Assembly (NCBI GenBank): GCA_013331125.1
Contig: DUGW01000207.1
Location: forward strand, 1-8,168
From: Candidatus Woesearchaeota archaeon
GTDB lineage: Archaea > Nanoarchaeota > Nanoarchaeia > Woesearchaeales > UBA11576
Length of the DNA stretch: 8,168 nucleotides
Direction of reading: 5' to 3'
The notes beneath the pieces are model-generated. The model worked only from the letters and a program-made list of their open reading frames with translations. It was not told the origin of the DNA and did no database searches. Both the position numbers and the translations under genes were made by a program. Shown in pieces: positions 1 through 5,306 of the stretch (position 1 is its first letter; each line of letters opens with the position of its first letter).

Positions 1-616
1 ATCTCTCTTTCGATTCCCTTATCTCTTCGATCAGCTTCTGGACATAAAGTCCGTTCGATGAGTATTTGTCCTGCTTGAATGCGAGCACCCAGTCTTCTCC
101 TGTGAGTTGGTGGGGTTCCACTGCGAATGGCACGTCTGTCCTTATCCCTTTCTTCTTGTATTCCTTGAAATATCTCTCTGGCGTGAATATCTTCATCTCT
201 ACAGGCGCGGGTTTTATCCCGTATGGCTCTAGGAGTTTCGCCTCTTTCTTGTTGGCGTGGCCCATTGTCCAGTAAACTCCCATCGTGTCGAGGAGTATTA
301 TGCTCAGGTTCTGCCTGACTTCTTTGGGCAATAGTGAGAACCCTTCTGCTATCACGCCCATGGTGTAGCTCTTTCCTCCTCCTCTCTTTCCGCATATCAT
401 CACCACGTGTGCTCCTGACACGTCCATGTACACGTCGTTCTCCAGAAATAGTCTGTCAAGCCTTTCCACGTATTGCTTTCCCAGCAGTATCGCTCCCTGC
501 GTCCCCCATTTCTTCACGTCTCCGGGGCTTCTGCCTACGACTACGTATTTAGGATCTTCATTACCTTCGTCTGAGGCCCCTCCGGACCCTCCTGACCCGC
601 CTGTCTTATCTGGCAA
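1..616 (-). CDS. HerA/DUF87-like P-loop ATPase, 3' end beyond window
   Basis: About 205 N-terminal residues are visible; the gene runs off the left edge. A Walker A motif, CGKRGGGKSYTMG, follows the hydrophobic strand HVVMI, and further on comes the strand IILLD. This arrangement is typical of the archaeal HerA/FtsK superfamily ATPases (DUF87), which act as hexameric DNA translocases or motors for secretion and pilus machines. The N-terminus is a Gly/Ser-rich flexible stretch (GGSGGSGG) followed by a small beta-rich region (about residues 20-60) resembling the HAS-barrel position in HerA. The start is TTG at 616-614: an in-frame TGA lies at 634-632, no ATG is available, and GAGGTG at 627-622 sits five nt upstream. 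An ATG slightly upstream is in another frame and terminates after nine codons. Walker B and arginine finger lie outside the window, so a role in DNA end resection as opposed to a membrane machine cannot be decided. Confidence 0.85.
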   Translation of the reverse strand, partial: MPDKTGGSGGSGGASDEGNEDPKYVVVGRSPGDVKKWGTQGAILLGKQYVERLDRLFLENDVYMDVSGAHVVMICGKRGGGKSYTMGVIAEGFSLLPKEVRQNLSIILLDTMGVYWTMGHANKKEAKLLEPYGIKPAPVEMKIFTPERYFKEYKKKGIRTDVPFAVEPHQLTGEDWVLAFKQDKYSSNGLYVQKLIEEIRESKER

Positions 617-621
617 TCCTG

Positions 622-627
622 CACCTC
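622..627 (-). promoter_or_regulatory. Shine-Dalgarno site GAGGTG selecting the TTG start
   Basis: GAGGTG lies five nt before the TTG codon of the ATPase gene and is complementary to the 3' end of archaeal 16S rRNA. It is what makes the TTG start credible, since no ATG or GTG is in frame between the upstream stop and the conserved domain. Confidence 0.7.
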
Positions 628-654
628 TTTTTCATCTTAGACCTGGGTGCCCGC

Positions 655-664
655 CTTTATATAT
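655..664 (-). promoter_or_regulatory. TATA box for the HerA-like ATPase gene
   Basis: The minus strand reads CTAAAAATATATAAAGGC, with the core TATATAAA at 663-656. Transcription would begin near 634, leaving a leader of about 18 nt that contains the GAGGTG site. This separates the ATPase transcriptionally from the permease gene upstream, which ends at 704. Confidence 0.65.
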
Positions 665-703
665 TTTTAGGAGAATGGAAGAAATGCCAGGGTCTTTAGG
701 CCG

Positions 704-1669
704 TCAAAGTATGGGTTGTAGGAAGTTTATCAGGTAACCAGTCACTACTATCCCTGCTGCGACTATCCCGAAGAATATCAGTATCAGTCTTAGGCGCATC
801 ACCCGTCGTAGTATGACAGCTTCCGGGAGGCTGAGTGCTGCTGTGGCCATCATGAATGCAAGGGCTGTGCCTAAAGGCGCTCCTTTCTGGAAGAGTGCCA
901 CTGCGATCGGCACTATTGCTGCGCAGCTTCCGTACATAGGGACTCCCACCAGCACTGCAGCCGGGACCGTGAATATCCCTCCTGCTGTCACGATCGCATG
1001 GATTGTCTCTTCTGGGACCACGTTATGTATGAGTGCTCCTATGCCTACGCCGACAAGTACCCATATCCATAGCTTCTTTGTTATCTTGATGGCCTCTTCT
1101 GCTCCGAACCTGAGCCTTGTCTTGAACCCGTCGTGCTTTACCTCTTTCTCGACTTCTTTGCTCTTTGATACCAGGTCTTTCACGAGGTGCTTCTCGAGAC
1201 GCATCCTTCCGAGGACCAGCCCGGAGATTATCCCTATCAGGAGACCGATCGCGACATACGCGATTGTTATCTTCCATCCGAAGAAGCCTAGCATCAGGAC
1301 AACAAGGTATTCATTTATCATAGGTGATGTTATAAGGAAGGAGAATGATACTCCGAGAGGGACTCCTGCCTCTAGGAATCCCATGAATATGGGTATTGAT
1401 GAGCATGAGCAGAATGGTGTCACTGCTCCGAAGCCGGCTGCGACGACATTTCCTATGCCATAAGACCTCTTCCCAAGCCATCTTCTGACCTTGTCTTGCG
1501 GCAGGTATGTCCTCAGTGTTCCCATGATGAATATCATCAGGAACAGCAGGGCGAGGATCTTTATGCTGTCATATATGAAATAGCTTAGTGCTGCGCCTAT
1601 ATGTGACTCGGGGTCCAGGCCTGCCAGAGAGAACAGCGACCAATCTACTGTTTCTTGGAGCATTGGCAT
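704..1669 (-). CDS. COG0701/ArsP-like (DUF318) membrane permease
   Basis: This 321-residue polytopic membrane protein of about eight helices has the family signature [10 protein letters not shown] at residues 84-93, followed by [20 protein letters not shown] and INEY. The second half repeats the pattern in diverged form around residues 243-285 ([13 protein letters not shown], then [20 protein letters not shown]), as expected for the internal pseudo-symmetry of this permease family. A charged cytoplasmic loop of about 35 residues (156-192) separates the halves. Family members include ArsP organoarsenical exporters and the uncharacterised YraQ group; Cys87 and Cys89 are the likely substrate- or metal-contacting residues. 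The substrate here is unknown. The ATG at 1669 is immediately preceded by an in-frame TGA, so no longer form exists; a second ATG at 1663 is possible. It has no clear Shine-Dalgarno site and overlaps the 3' end of the small Cys-rich gene, suggesting translational coupling. Confidence 0.88.
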   Translation of the reverse strand: MPMLQETVDWSLFSLAGLDPESHIGAALSYFIYDSIKILALLFLMIFIMGTLRTYLPQDKVRRWLGKRSYGIGNVVAAGFGAVTPFCSCSSIPIFMGFLEAGVPLGVSFSFLITSPMINEYLVVLMLGFFGWKITIAYVAIGLLIGIISGLVLGRMRLEKHLVKDLVSKSKEVEKEVKHDGFKTRLRFGAEEAIKITKKLWIWVLVGVGIGALIHNVVPEETIHAIVTAGGIFTVPAAVLVGVPMYGSCAAIVPIAVALFQKGAPLGTALAFMMATAALSLPEAVILRRVMRLRLILIFFGIVAAGIVVTGYLINFLQPIL

Positions 1670-1770
1670 TCACAGCTGCATCTTTTCTTCTTTGATTTCT
1701 CTTCCAGCTTCTGGTCCATGTTGTCAAGTAGCCTTTTGAGAAAGCCTTTTTTTGTCTTCTTTGGTTCCAT
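1645..1770 (-). CDS. 41-residue Cys-rich mini-protein (CxCxCxC tail)
   Basis: A short reading frame starts at ATG 1770 and ends at TAG 1647-1645, overlapping the permease start by 25 nt in another frame. The protein is a basic amphipathic helix ([18 protein letters not shown]) followed by a lysine-rich turn and then [12 protein letters not shown], with cysteines at residues 31, 33, 35 and 37. Four cysteines alternating with other residues in so small a protein suggest soft-metal or metalloid binding. Just upstream is a TATA box at the distance expected for a leaderless mRNA starting at this ATG, which argues that the frame is translated and is not merely 5' leader. With the permease it would form a two-gene operon, so it may deliver or sense the transported ion; that is inference. 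I do not recognise a named family. Confidence 0.6.
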   Translation of the reverse strand: MEPKKTKKGFLKRLLDNMDQKLEEKSKKKRCSCECQCSKKQ

Positions 1771-1792
1771 GTTTCATCCCTTGACCTGTTGG

Positions 1793-1800
1793 TTAATAAA
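1793..1800 (-). promoter_or_regulatory. TATA box for the mini-protein/permease operon
   Basis: The minus strand reads CATTTATTAACC, with TTTATTAA centred about 26 nt before the ATG at 1770. That places the transcription start at or next to the ATG, consistent with a leaderless message. Confidence 0.5.
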
Positions 1801-1861
1801 TGATTGGGAATTGTGATATTAGCATCACTTATGCCTTGTTACAACTTTTTCAACAAAAACA

Positions 1862-1869
1862 TTTAAAAA
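1862..1869 (+). promoter_or_regulatory. TATA box for the coiled-coil protein gene
   Basis: TTTAAAAA is centred about 27 nt before ATG 1893, and the short interval contains no Shine-Dalgarno sequence. This fits a leaderless transcript starting at the ATG, and it lies downstream of the alternative upstream start codon at 1800, which argues against that longer form. Confidence 0.6.
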
Positions 1870-1892
1870 CATCCTCCCCCAGTATCCTTGTT

Positions 1893-2516
1893 ATGCCTGA
1901 CGATGTACCGACTGAGAAAGCCCTCTCGATGAGGCAGCAGGGTCTGACCAACAATCAGATAATCGCTGCTCTTCAGAGGGATGGTTACACGACCAATCAG
2001 ATACTTGATGCTCTCAATCAGGCGCAGATATCAGAACAATCTAAAAAACCGATGGAAGGTGGTAGAATGGCTTACCCTAATGCGCCCCCTGGAGCCCCTG
2101 GCGCCGCGTTGCCTACTGGAGCTCCTCCTGACATGCCCCCCGGAGACTCTCCTGATGCGGGTGATGAGGTCTATTCTGAAGGTATGGACACAGGAAAGAT
2201 TGAAGAGCTTGTCGAAGCGGTCATTGATGAGAAGTGGTCTGACTTCATGGACAATATCAACCGTATCGTCGACTGGAAAGAGAAGACTGATCAGCGTCTT
2301 AACGATATGGAGGCCGTGGTCAAGAACATGAAGGATGATTTTGACAAGCTCCACACATCTATCCTTGAGCGTGTCGGCGATTATGACAAGCATATCGGCG
2401 AGGTGGGCACTGAGATCAAGGCTCTTGAGAAGGTCTTCCAGAAGGTCCTTCCTGGCTTCATGGAGAATGTCGCTGAGCTCTCCCGCATAACTTCTGACCT
2501 GAAGAAGACCAGGTAG
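1893..2516 (+). CDS. Uncharacterised protein: helical repeat, Pro-rich linker, coiled coil
   Basis: This 207-residue soluble protein has three parts. Residues 14-42 contain two tandem 14-residue helical units (QQGLTNNQIIAAL, then QRDGYTTNQILDAL) resembling the small helical docking domains of UBA or Pex14-N type. Residues 60-90 are a Pro/Gly/Ala-rich flexible linker. Residues 100-207 are charged heptad-like helices forming a probable coiled coil, ending in a conserved-looking segment (VFQKVLPGFMENVAELSRIT). The last part recalls FlaC-like archaellum accessory coiled coils, but I cannot assert homology. ATG 1893 was chosen because a TATA box sits 27 nt upstream; an in-frame ATG at 1800 would add 31 residues unlike the rest. 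There is no signal peptide or membrane segment. It is convergent with the three membrane-protein genes, so a partnership with them is possible but unproven. Confidence 0.8.
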   Translation: MPDDVPTEKALSMRQQGLTNNQIIAALQRDGYTTNQILDALNQAQISEQSKKPMEGGRMAYPNAPPGAPGAALPTGAPPDMPPGDSPDAGDEVYSEGMDTGKIEELVEAVIDEKWSDFMDNINRIVDWKEKTDQRLNDMEAVVKNMKDDFDKLHTSILERVGDYDKHIGEVGTEIKALEKVFQKVLPGFMENVAELSRITSDLKKTR

Positions 2517-2531
2517 GGACAGTCAGAGAAA

Positions 2532-2565
2532 TCTTTTCTTGATTCCTTGTTTTTGCCTGATTTTG
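2532..2565 (+). terminator. T-rich transcription end after the coiled-coil gene
   Basis: Sixteen nt after the stop codon begins a run of T clusters (TCTTTTCTT, TTGTTTTTG, GATTTTG) on the plus strand without a strong stem. Archaeal RNA polymerase terminates at such oligo-U tracts. It lies in the 62-nt gap before the convergent gene at 2579. Confidence 0.4.
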
Positions 2566-2578
2566 CTTGACGATCGGA

Positions 2579-3154
2579 TTATTTCTTCACGGATCTTCCT
2601 AAGAAATTTATCGCCAATGATGCCACGAGAAGTATGAATACCATGCCTAGTGTCTTGGGGTGGAATATCACCCTGCCTACGTTTGCGTTGAAGTCTCCTG
2701 TGTCGGTGGATTCTCCTGTCACGCCGCCTTCACTGGCCGTCACGTTCCCTGCGCCGGAGTAAGGGAGCATTGCTGACCCGTAGACAGCGCCCAGTGCGCC
2801 TACGAATATTATCAGTGCTATCACCAGCAGGAACCAGTGTGCTGTGTCCCAGCTGCTTGCGTATTTGATTATTGATTCGGGTTTTGTCCCGAAGAAAAGC
2901 AGCGTTATCATGAAGAACATCAGCAGGAGCATTATCAGCACGAACCAGGGTGCCATTATCGAGAACACTGCCACGACTCCTGGCACGAACAGCATCATCA
3001 TTGCTACAGACAATGCTATCAGTGAGTGCAGTCCTTTGTTCTCCCCGAATATCTTTGATTTCTCAAGTAGTGCGAATATAACGACGAATATCAGCAGCAC
3101 TGGCCAGATGACTGAGAAATGCTGTACTAGTCCTATGTCCAAAAATGTAGCCAT
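2579..3154 (-). CDS. Five-helix membrane protein, paralogue A (unknown function)
   Basis: This 191-residue protein has five predicted membrane helices (about residues 13-31, 43-64, 68-89, 105-126 and 168-186). The first helix and the following turn carry the motif shared with the next two genes, WPVLLIFVVIFALLEKSKIFGE (residues 17-38 in part). Unlike its two paralogues it has an insertion of about 35 residues between helices 4 and 5 that is rich in Gly, Ser, Thr and Asp, probably exposed outside the membrane, and its C-terminal tail is only a few basic residues (GRSVKK). AGAGGT at 3168-3163 is an adequate ribosome binding site eight nt before the ATG. The 55-nt gap after paralogue B contains a TATA-like box, so it may have its own promoter as well as read-through. 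I do not recognise a named family. Confidence 0.8.
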   Translation of the reverse strand: MATFLDIGLVQHFSVIWPVLLIFVVIFALLEKSKIFGENKGLHSLIALSVAMMMLFVPGVVAVFSIMAPWFVLIMLLLMFFMITLLFFGTKPESIIKYASSWDTAHWFLLVIALIIFVGALGAVYGSAMLPYSGAGNVTASEGGVTGESTDTGDFNANVGRVIFHPKTLGMVFILLVASLAINFLGRSVKK

Positions 3155-3200
3155 ACTGCGTTACCTCTTTTGATATGTGTAAGTAAAAAAACAGAGAGAA

Positions 3201-3210
3201 AATATTTTAT
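3201..3210 (-). promoter_or_regulatory. Possible TATA box for paralogue A
   Basis: The minus strand reads ATAAAATATTTTC, overlapping the stop codon of paralogue B. It would start RNA near 3180, giving a leader of about 25 nt with the AGAGGT site. AT-rich spacer is an alternative explanation. Confidence 0.35.
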
Positions 3211-3821
3211 TATTTTTTGCCGCCACCTGCTCCGCCGAAGAGGTCGCTCCAGCTCTTTCCGAACTTGGAGAGCGTCTCTCCTGTCTTGCCTTCTGGTGTC
3301 GGTTCTTTCGTTATGAACCATATCACGATGGCGAACACAGCGATGATGAGTAACATCGCCTGGGTGTCAGGGTTATCCAGCCAGTATAGCCAGTTCGGCA
3401 GGTAAGTGAACCATCCTGCTGCCCTTGCGAAGATGAATCCTACGATGAGGAATGCACAGAATGCTACCCAGCCGGACAGTGAGCTTCCCCATTCAGGTTT
3501 CCCTCCGAACAGTCCGACGATCAGTATGACCATCAGGACCGCGACTAATATGATCGACACCTGAGGCAGTGCTTTGTTGATTATGACCACTATGTCAGCA
3601 TCTGCCGGATAGTATCCCATCACGTGAGGTATCACGACCGCGAGTGCCATCACCAATGCGATGATGATGTTGTACCCTTTCTGTCTCGGGGCGTCTTCTC
3701 CGAATGGTTTGATCTTCTGCAGTATCGCGAATACGACTACGAATATCAGCAGGAACGGTAGAAGTACATCCATGAAACCGTAGCTTTCGAGTTGCATGAT
3801 GACAGTCCTGAAATCGGCCAT
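3210..3821 (-). CDS. Five-helix membrane protein, paralogue B (unknown function)
   Basis: This 203-residue protein has five predicted membrane helices (about 18-35, 51-69, 86-107, 115-136 and 154-171). The first helix with its turn, VLLPFLLIFVVVFAILQKIK, matches the equivalent parts of both neighbours; the third-helix entry (VVIINKAL) and the end of helix five (ITKEP) match paralogue C specifically. The C-terminal tail of about 30 residues is polar with a Gly-rich end (SDLFGGAGGGKK), likely cytoplasmic given the positive charge. Aromatic residues cluster in the loop between helices 4 and 5 (GWFTYLPNWLYWLDNP), as in an interfacial loop. The start has the strongest ribosome binding site of the region, AGGAGGT, but this site can be sequestered by the leader. 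No catalytic motif is visible; a structural or channel-like role is a guess. Confidence 0.82.
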   Translation of the reverse strand: MADFRTVIMQLESYGFMDVLLPFLLIFVVVFAILQKIKPFGEDAPRQKGYNIIIALVMALAVVIPHVMGYYPADADIVVIINKALPQVSIILVAVLMVILIVGLFGGKPEWGSSLSGWVAFCAFLIVGFIFARAAGWFTYLPNWLYWLDNPDTQAMLLIIAVFAIVIWFITKEPTPEGKTGETLSKFGKSWSDLFGGAGGGKK

Positions 3822-3828
3822 TTTATTT

Positions 3829-3890
3829 ACCTCCTTTTGGGACAGAAGGAGACCGGGGAATTGCGCAGCAATCCTCGCTGCCTCCTTTTG
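3829..3890 (-). promoter_or_regulatory. Leader that can mask the Shine-Dalgarno site of paralogue B
   Basis: On the minus strand the leader contains CAAAAGGAGG twice (3890-3881 and 3839-3830); the second copy is the Shine-Dalgarno site. Between them CTCCTT (3851-3846) is exactly complementary to AAGGAG in either copy. Pairing with the downstream copy gives a 6-bp stem plus two wobble pairs and a 9-nt loop and hides the ribosome binding site; pairing with the upstream copy would free it. A third stem, GCAGC/GCTGC (3881-3877 with 3869-3865), lies between. This is the layout of a translational switch, but chance repetition of a purine-rich motif is possible. Confidence 0.35.
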
Positions 3891-3909
3891 TATAGGTCCT
3901 CTCTTTGGT

Positions 3910-3920
3910 GTTTTTATTTC
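3910..3920 (-). promoter_or_regulatory. Possible TATA box for paralogue B
   Basis: GAAATAAAAAC on the minus strand would direct initiation near 3890, just before the repeated AAGGAGG leader. Several other A/T-rich stretches lie between 3910 and 3960, so the exact box is uncertain, and read-through from paralogue C is also possible. Confidence 0.35.
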
Positions 3921-3991
3921 TTTTGATTTTTATTTTCGGGTTATTTAACGATTTACCGGCGTTTTTGTCTTTTGCTGACTTTTTTGCCGGC

Positions 3992-4549
3992 TTATGATGA
4001 ACCCTCTGATTTCTTTGATTTGGGTTCCTTTACCAGCACGTACATTATTCCCACTACGAATGCCATCAGCAGTATCGATGCGAATGCTGTGCTGTCATAA
4101 TGGGCTGTTATGTATCTCCAAGCAGGGTATAACCACCCTAATGCATTGAGGAATATAAGTGCAATCCCTATGAACATGATAGCGACGAATACATGGTACA
4201 TCCATGTTTTCTCTAGCGAAATCCCCTCCTTTGTCTCTCTCATGAAACTGCCGATGAGTATCAGGAAGCATACGCTCAGCATGAGCAGAAGTACCATATT
4301 GGCCAGCGTCTCGTTGATTATCGCCACGAGCCTTGAGCTTGCCACGACAAGGAATGCTGTGACGAAGGCGACCATTGAATTCAGGTTTTTTCTGGTGTAA
4401 TCGCCGTCTTTTGTCTTCTCTACCCCTAAGACCTTTGTCTTTTCGAGTATCGCGAACATGATGGTGAAAACGAGAAGGAAGGGAAGTACTACATCGTAGA
4501 TACCTAGCCTTACAAAAAACTCTATCACACCTCTAAAAGTTGAAGCCAT
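3992..4549 (-). CDS. Five-helix membrane protein, paralogue C (unknown function)
   Basis: This 185-residue protein has five predicted membrane helices (about 18-36, 56-72, 84-103, 115-137 and 155-173). It is closest to paralogue B: YDVVLPFLLVFTIMFAILEK in helix 1, then VAIINETLANM before helix 3, ALGWLYPAW after helix 4, and a final helix ending LVKEP with a basic, Ser-rich tail (KSKKSEGSS). The loop after helix 1 is longer and charged (KVLGVEKTKDGDYTRKN). It is first in the direction of transcription of the three-gene array. A TATA box centred 29 nt before the ATG leaves a leader of only a few nt, so translation is probably leaderless; AGGTGT touches the ATG and is too close to serve as a normal ribosome binding site. 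No named family is recognised. Confidence 0.82.
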   Translation of the reverse strand: MASTFRGVIEFFVRLGIYDVVLPFLLVFTIMFAILEKTKVLGVEKTKDGDYTRKNLNSMVAFVTAFLVVASSRLVAIINETLANMVLLLMLSVCFLILIGSFMRETKEGISLEKTWMYHVFVAIMFIGIALIFLNALGWLYPAWRYITAHYDSTAFASILLMAFVVGIMYVLVKEPKSKKSEGSS

Positions 4550-4574
4550 ACACCTAGAACCATGAAAAATAGAG

Positions 4575-4582
4575 TATATAAA
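4575..4582 (-). promoter_or_regulatory. TATA box for paralogue C
   Basis: The minus strand reads CATTTATATACTC with TTTATATA at 4582-4575, centred about 29 nt before the ATG at 4549. The same bases read GTATATAAATG on the plus strand, so the box could work in both directions, but a better placed plus-strand box exists at 4646. Confidence 0.6.
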
Positions 4583-4645
4583 TGTTTCGGTGGAAAACAG
4601 GCATGATTTTTGCTCTAGAACGCCTTAAACACATGAAAACACAAG

Positions 4646-4654
4646 ATTTATATG
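4646..4654 (+). promoter_or_regulatory. TATA box for the translin-like gene
   Basis: ATTTATATG is centred about 36 nt before ATG 4687, predicting a start of transcription near 4676 and a short leader that just includes the GGTGGTGA site. Confidence 0.55.
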
Positions 4655-4676
4655 GGTCTTTTCTTTCGTTGGTTTT

Positions 4677-4684
4677 GGTGGTGA
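4677..4684 (+). promoter_or_regulatory. Ribosome binding site GGTGGTGA deciding the translin-like start
   Basis: GGTGGTGA lies two nt before ATG 4687, with its first GGTG at six nt spacing. Together with the TATA box at 4646 it rules in favour of 4687 over in-frame ATGs at 4582, 4603 and 4633, which lack such a site. Confidence 0.55.
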
Positions 4685-4686
4685 AT

Positions 4687-5268
4687 ATGCTTGATAAGCG
4701 TGATCTTGATTTGATAAGGAAGAAAGTTGAGGCTTTTGACATGGCCAGGGACAAAGTGATTGCAGAGTCCCGTGAGGTTGTCAAGCTCTCTAAGAGGATC
4801 ATCTATTCTCTTCATAGGGATGATAAGAAAGATGCTTCTGCCCATCTTGCATCTATCCAGAAGGCTATGCAGCGGCTTGATAAGGCTGTCCCTGCTGATT
4901 CCAAGCTCAGGACCCAGGGTTCATTCAAGGTCGCTGTCCAGGAGTATGTAGAGGCTGTCTGTTTCTTCAAGCTTCTTCACACTAACAAGATTCCTACCCA
5001 TACCCAGCTTAAGGTCGATCCTGAATATTATCTTCTTGGTCTCATCGATCTGGTTGGTGAACTGGTCCGCAGGGCCATCAACTCAGCTATCAAGGGTGAC
5101 TATAATTCATCAGTCAGGCTGAAGGATCTTGTCTCTGAGCTCTATGATCAGCTGTTGCTCTTTGACTTCAGTGGCGGTGAGTTGAGGAAGAAGTTCGATT
5201 CCATCAAGTATGATCTTAAGAAGCTTGAGGATCTTGTCCTTAACCTTAAGCTCAGCAGCAAGATCTGA
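4687..5268 (+). CDS. Translin/TRAX-family protein (COG2178)
   Basis: The product is 193 residues of almost entirely alpha-helical character, the usual size for archaeal translin-family proteins. The family pattern is clear: QEYVEAVCFFKLL at residues 85-97, then the IPT segment and EYYLLGLIDLVGELVRRAIN around 113-132, followed by a helix with DLVSELYDQLLLFDFSGGELRKKFD and a terminal helix (KYDLKKLEDLVLNL). Acidic residues sit at E86, E89, D121 and E125, the E-x-x-E and D-x-x-x-E spacing of the TRAX ribonuclease site in the C3PO complex. The protein is therefore more TRAX-like than translin-like and may be an active homomeric RNase on single-stranded RNA; archaeal TRAX homologues form octameric barrels. 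In-frame upstream ATGs would add residues without family support. The peptidase gene follows 38 nt downstream and may be co-transcribed. Confidence 0.85.
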   Translation: MLDKRDLDLIRKKVEAFDMARDKVIAESREVVKLSKRIIYSLHRDDKKDASAHLASIQKAMQRLDKAVPADSKLRTQGSFKVAVQEYVEAVCFFKLLHTNKIPTHTQLKVDPEYYLLGLIDLVGELVRRAINSAIKGDYNSSVRLKDLVSELYDQLLLFDFSGGELRKKFDSIKYDLKKLEDLVLNLKLSSKI

Positions 5269-5306
5269 TTCTTGGTCAGGCTAGCGATACCGATCTGTGG
5301 TGCAAG

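Noticed and set aside
426..737. Plus-strand frame spanning the ATPase start and the permease end
   Set aside because: It is low-complexity, opposite the Walker A and Gly/Ser-rich region of the ATPase gene, and crosses the promoter at 655-664.
813..1463. Plus-strand 216-codon frame opposite the permease
   Set aside because: It is the antisense shadow of a clearly conserved gene, with no ribosome binding site and no recognisable domain; other long frames opposite the peptidase, the hydrolase and tgt were dropped for the same reason.
1800..1892. Longer form of the coiled-coil protein starting at ATG 1800
   Set aside because: A TATA box at 1862-1869 lies inside this stretch at leaderless distance from ATG 1893, the added residues are unlike the rest of the protein, and no ribosome binding site precedes 1800.
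4582..4686. Longer form of the translin-like protein from ATG 4582
   Set aside because: The translin family begins near the residues after 4687, and both the TATA box at 4646 and GGTGGTGA at 4677 point to ATG 4687.
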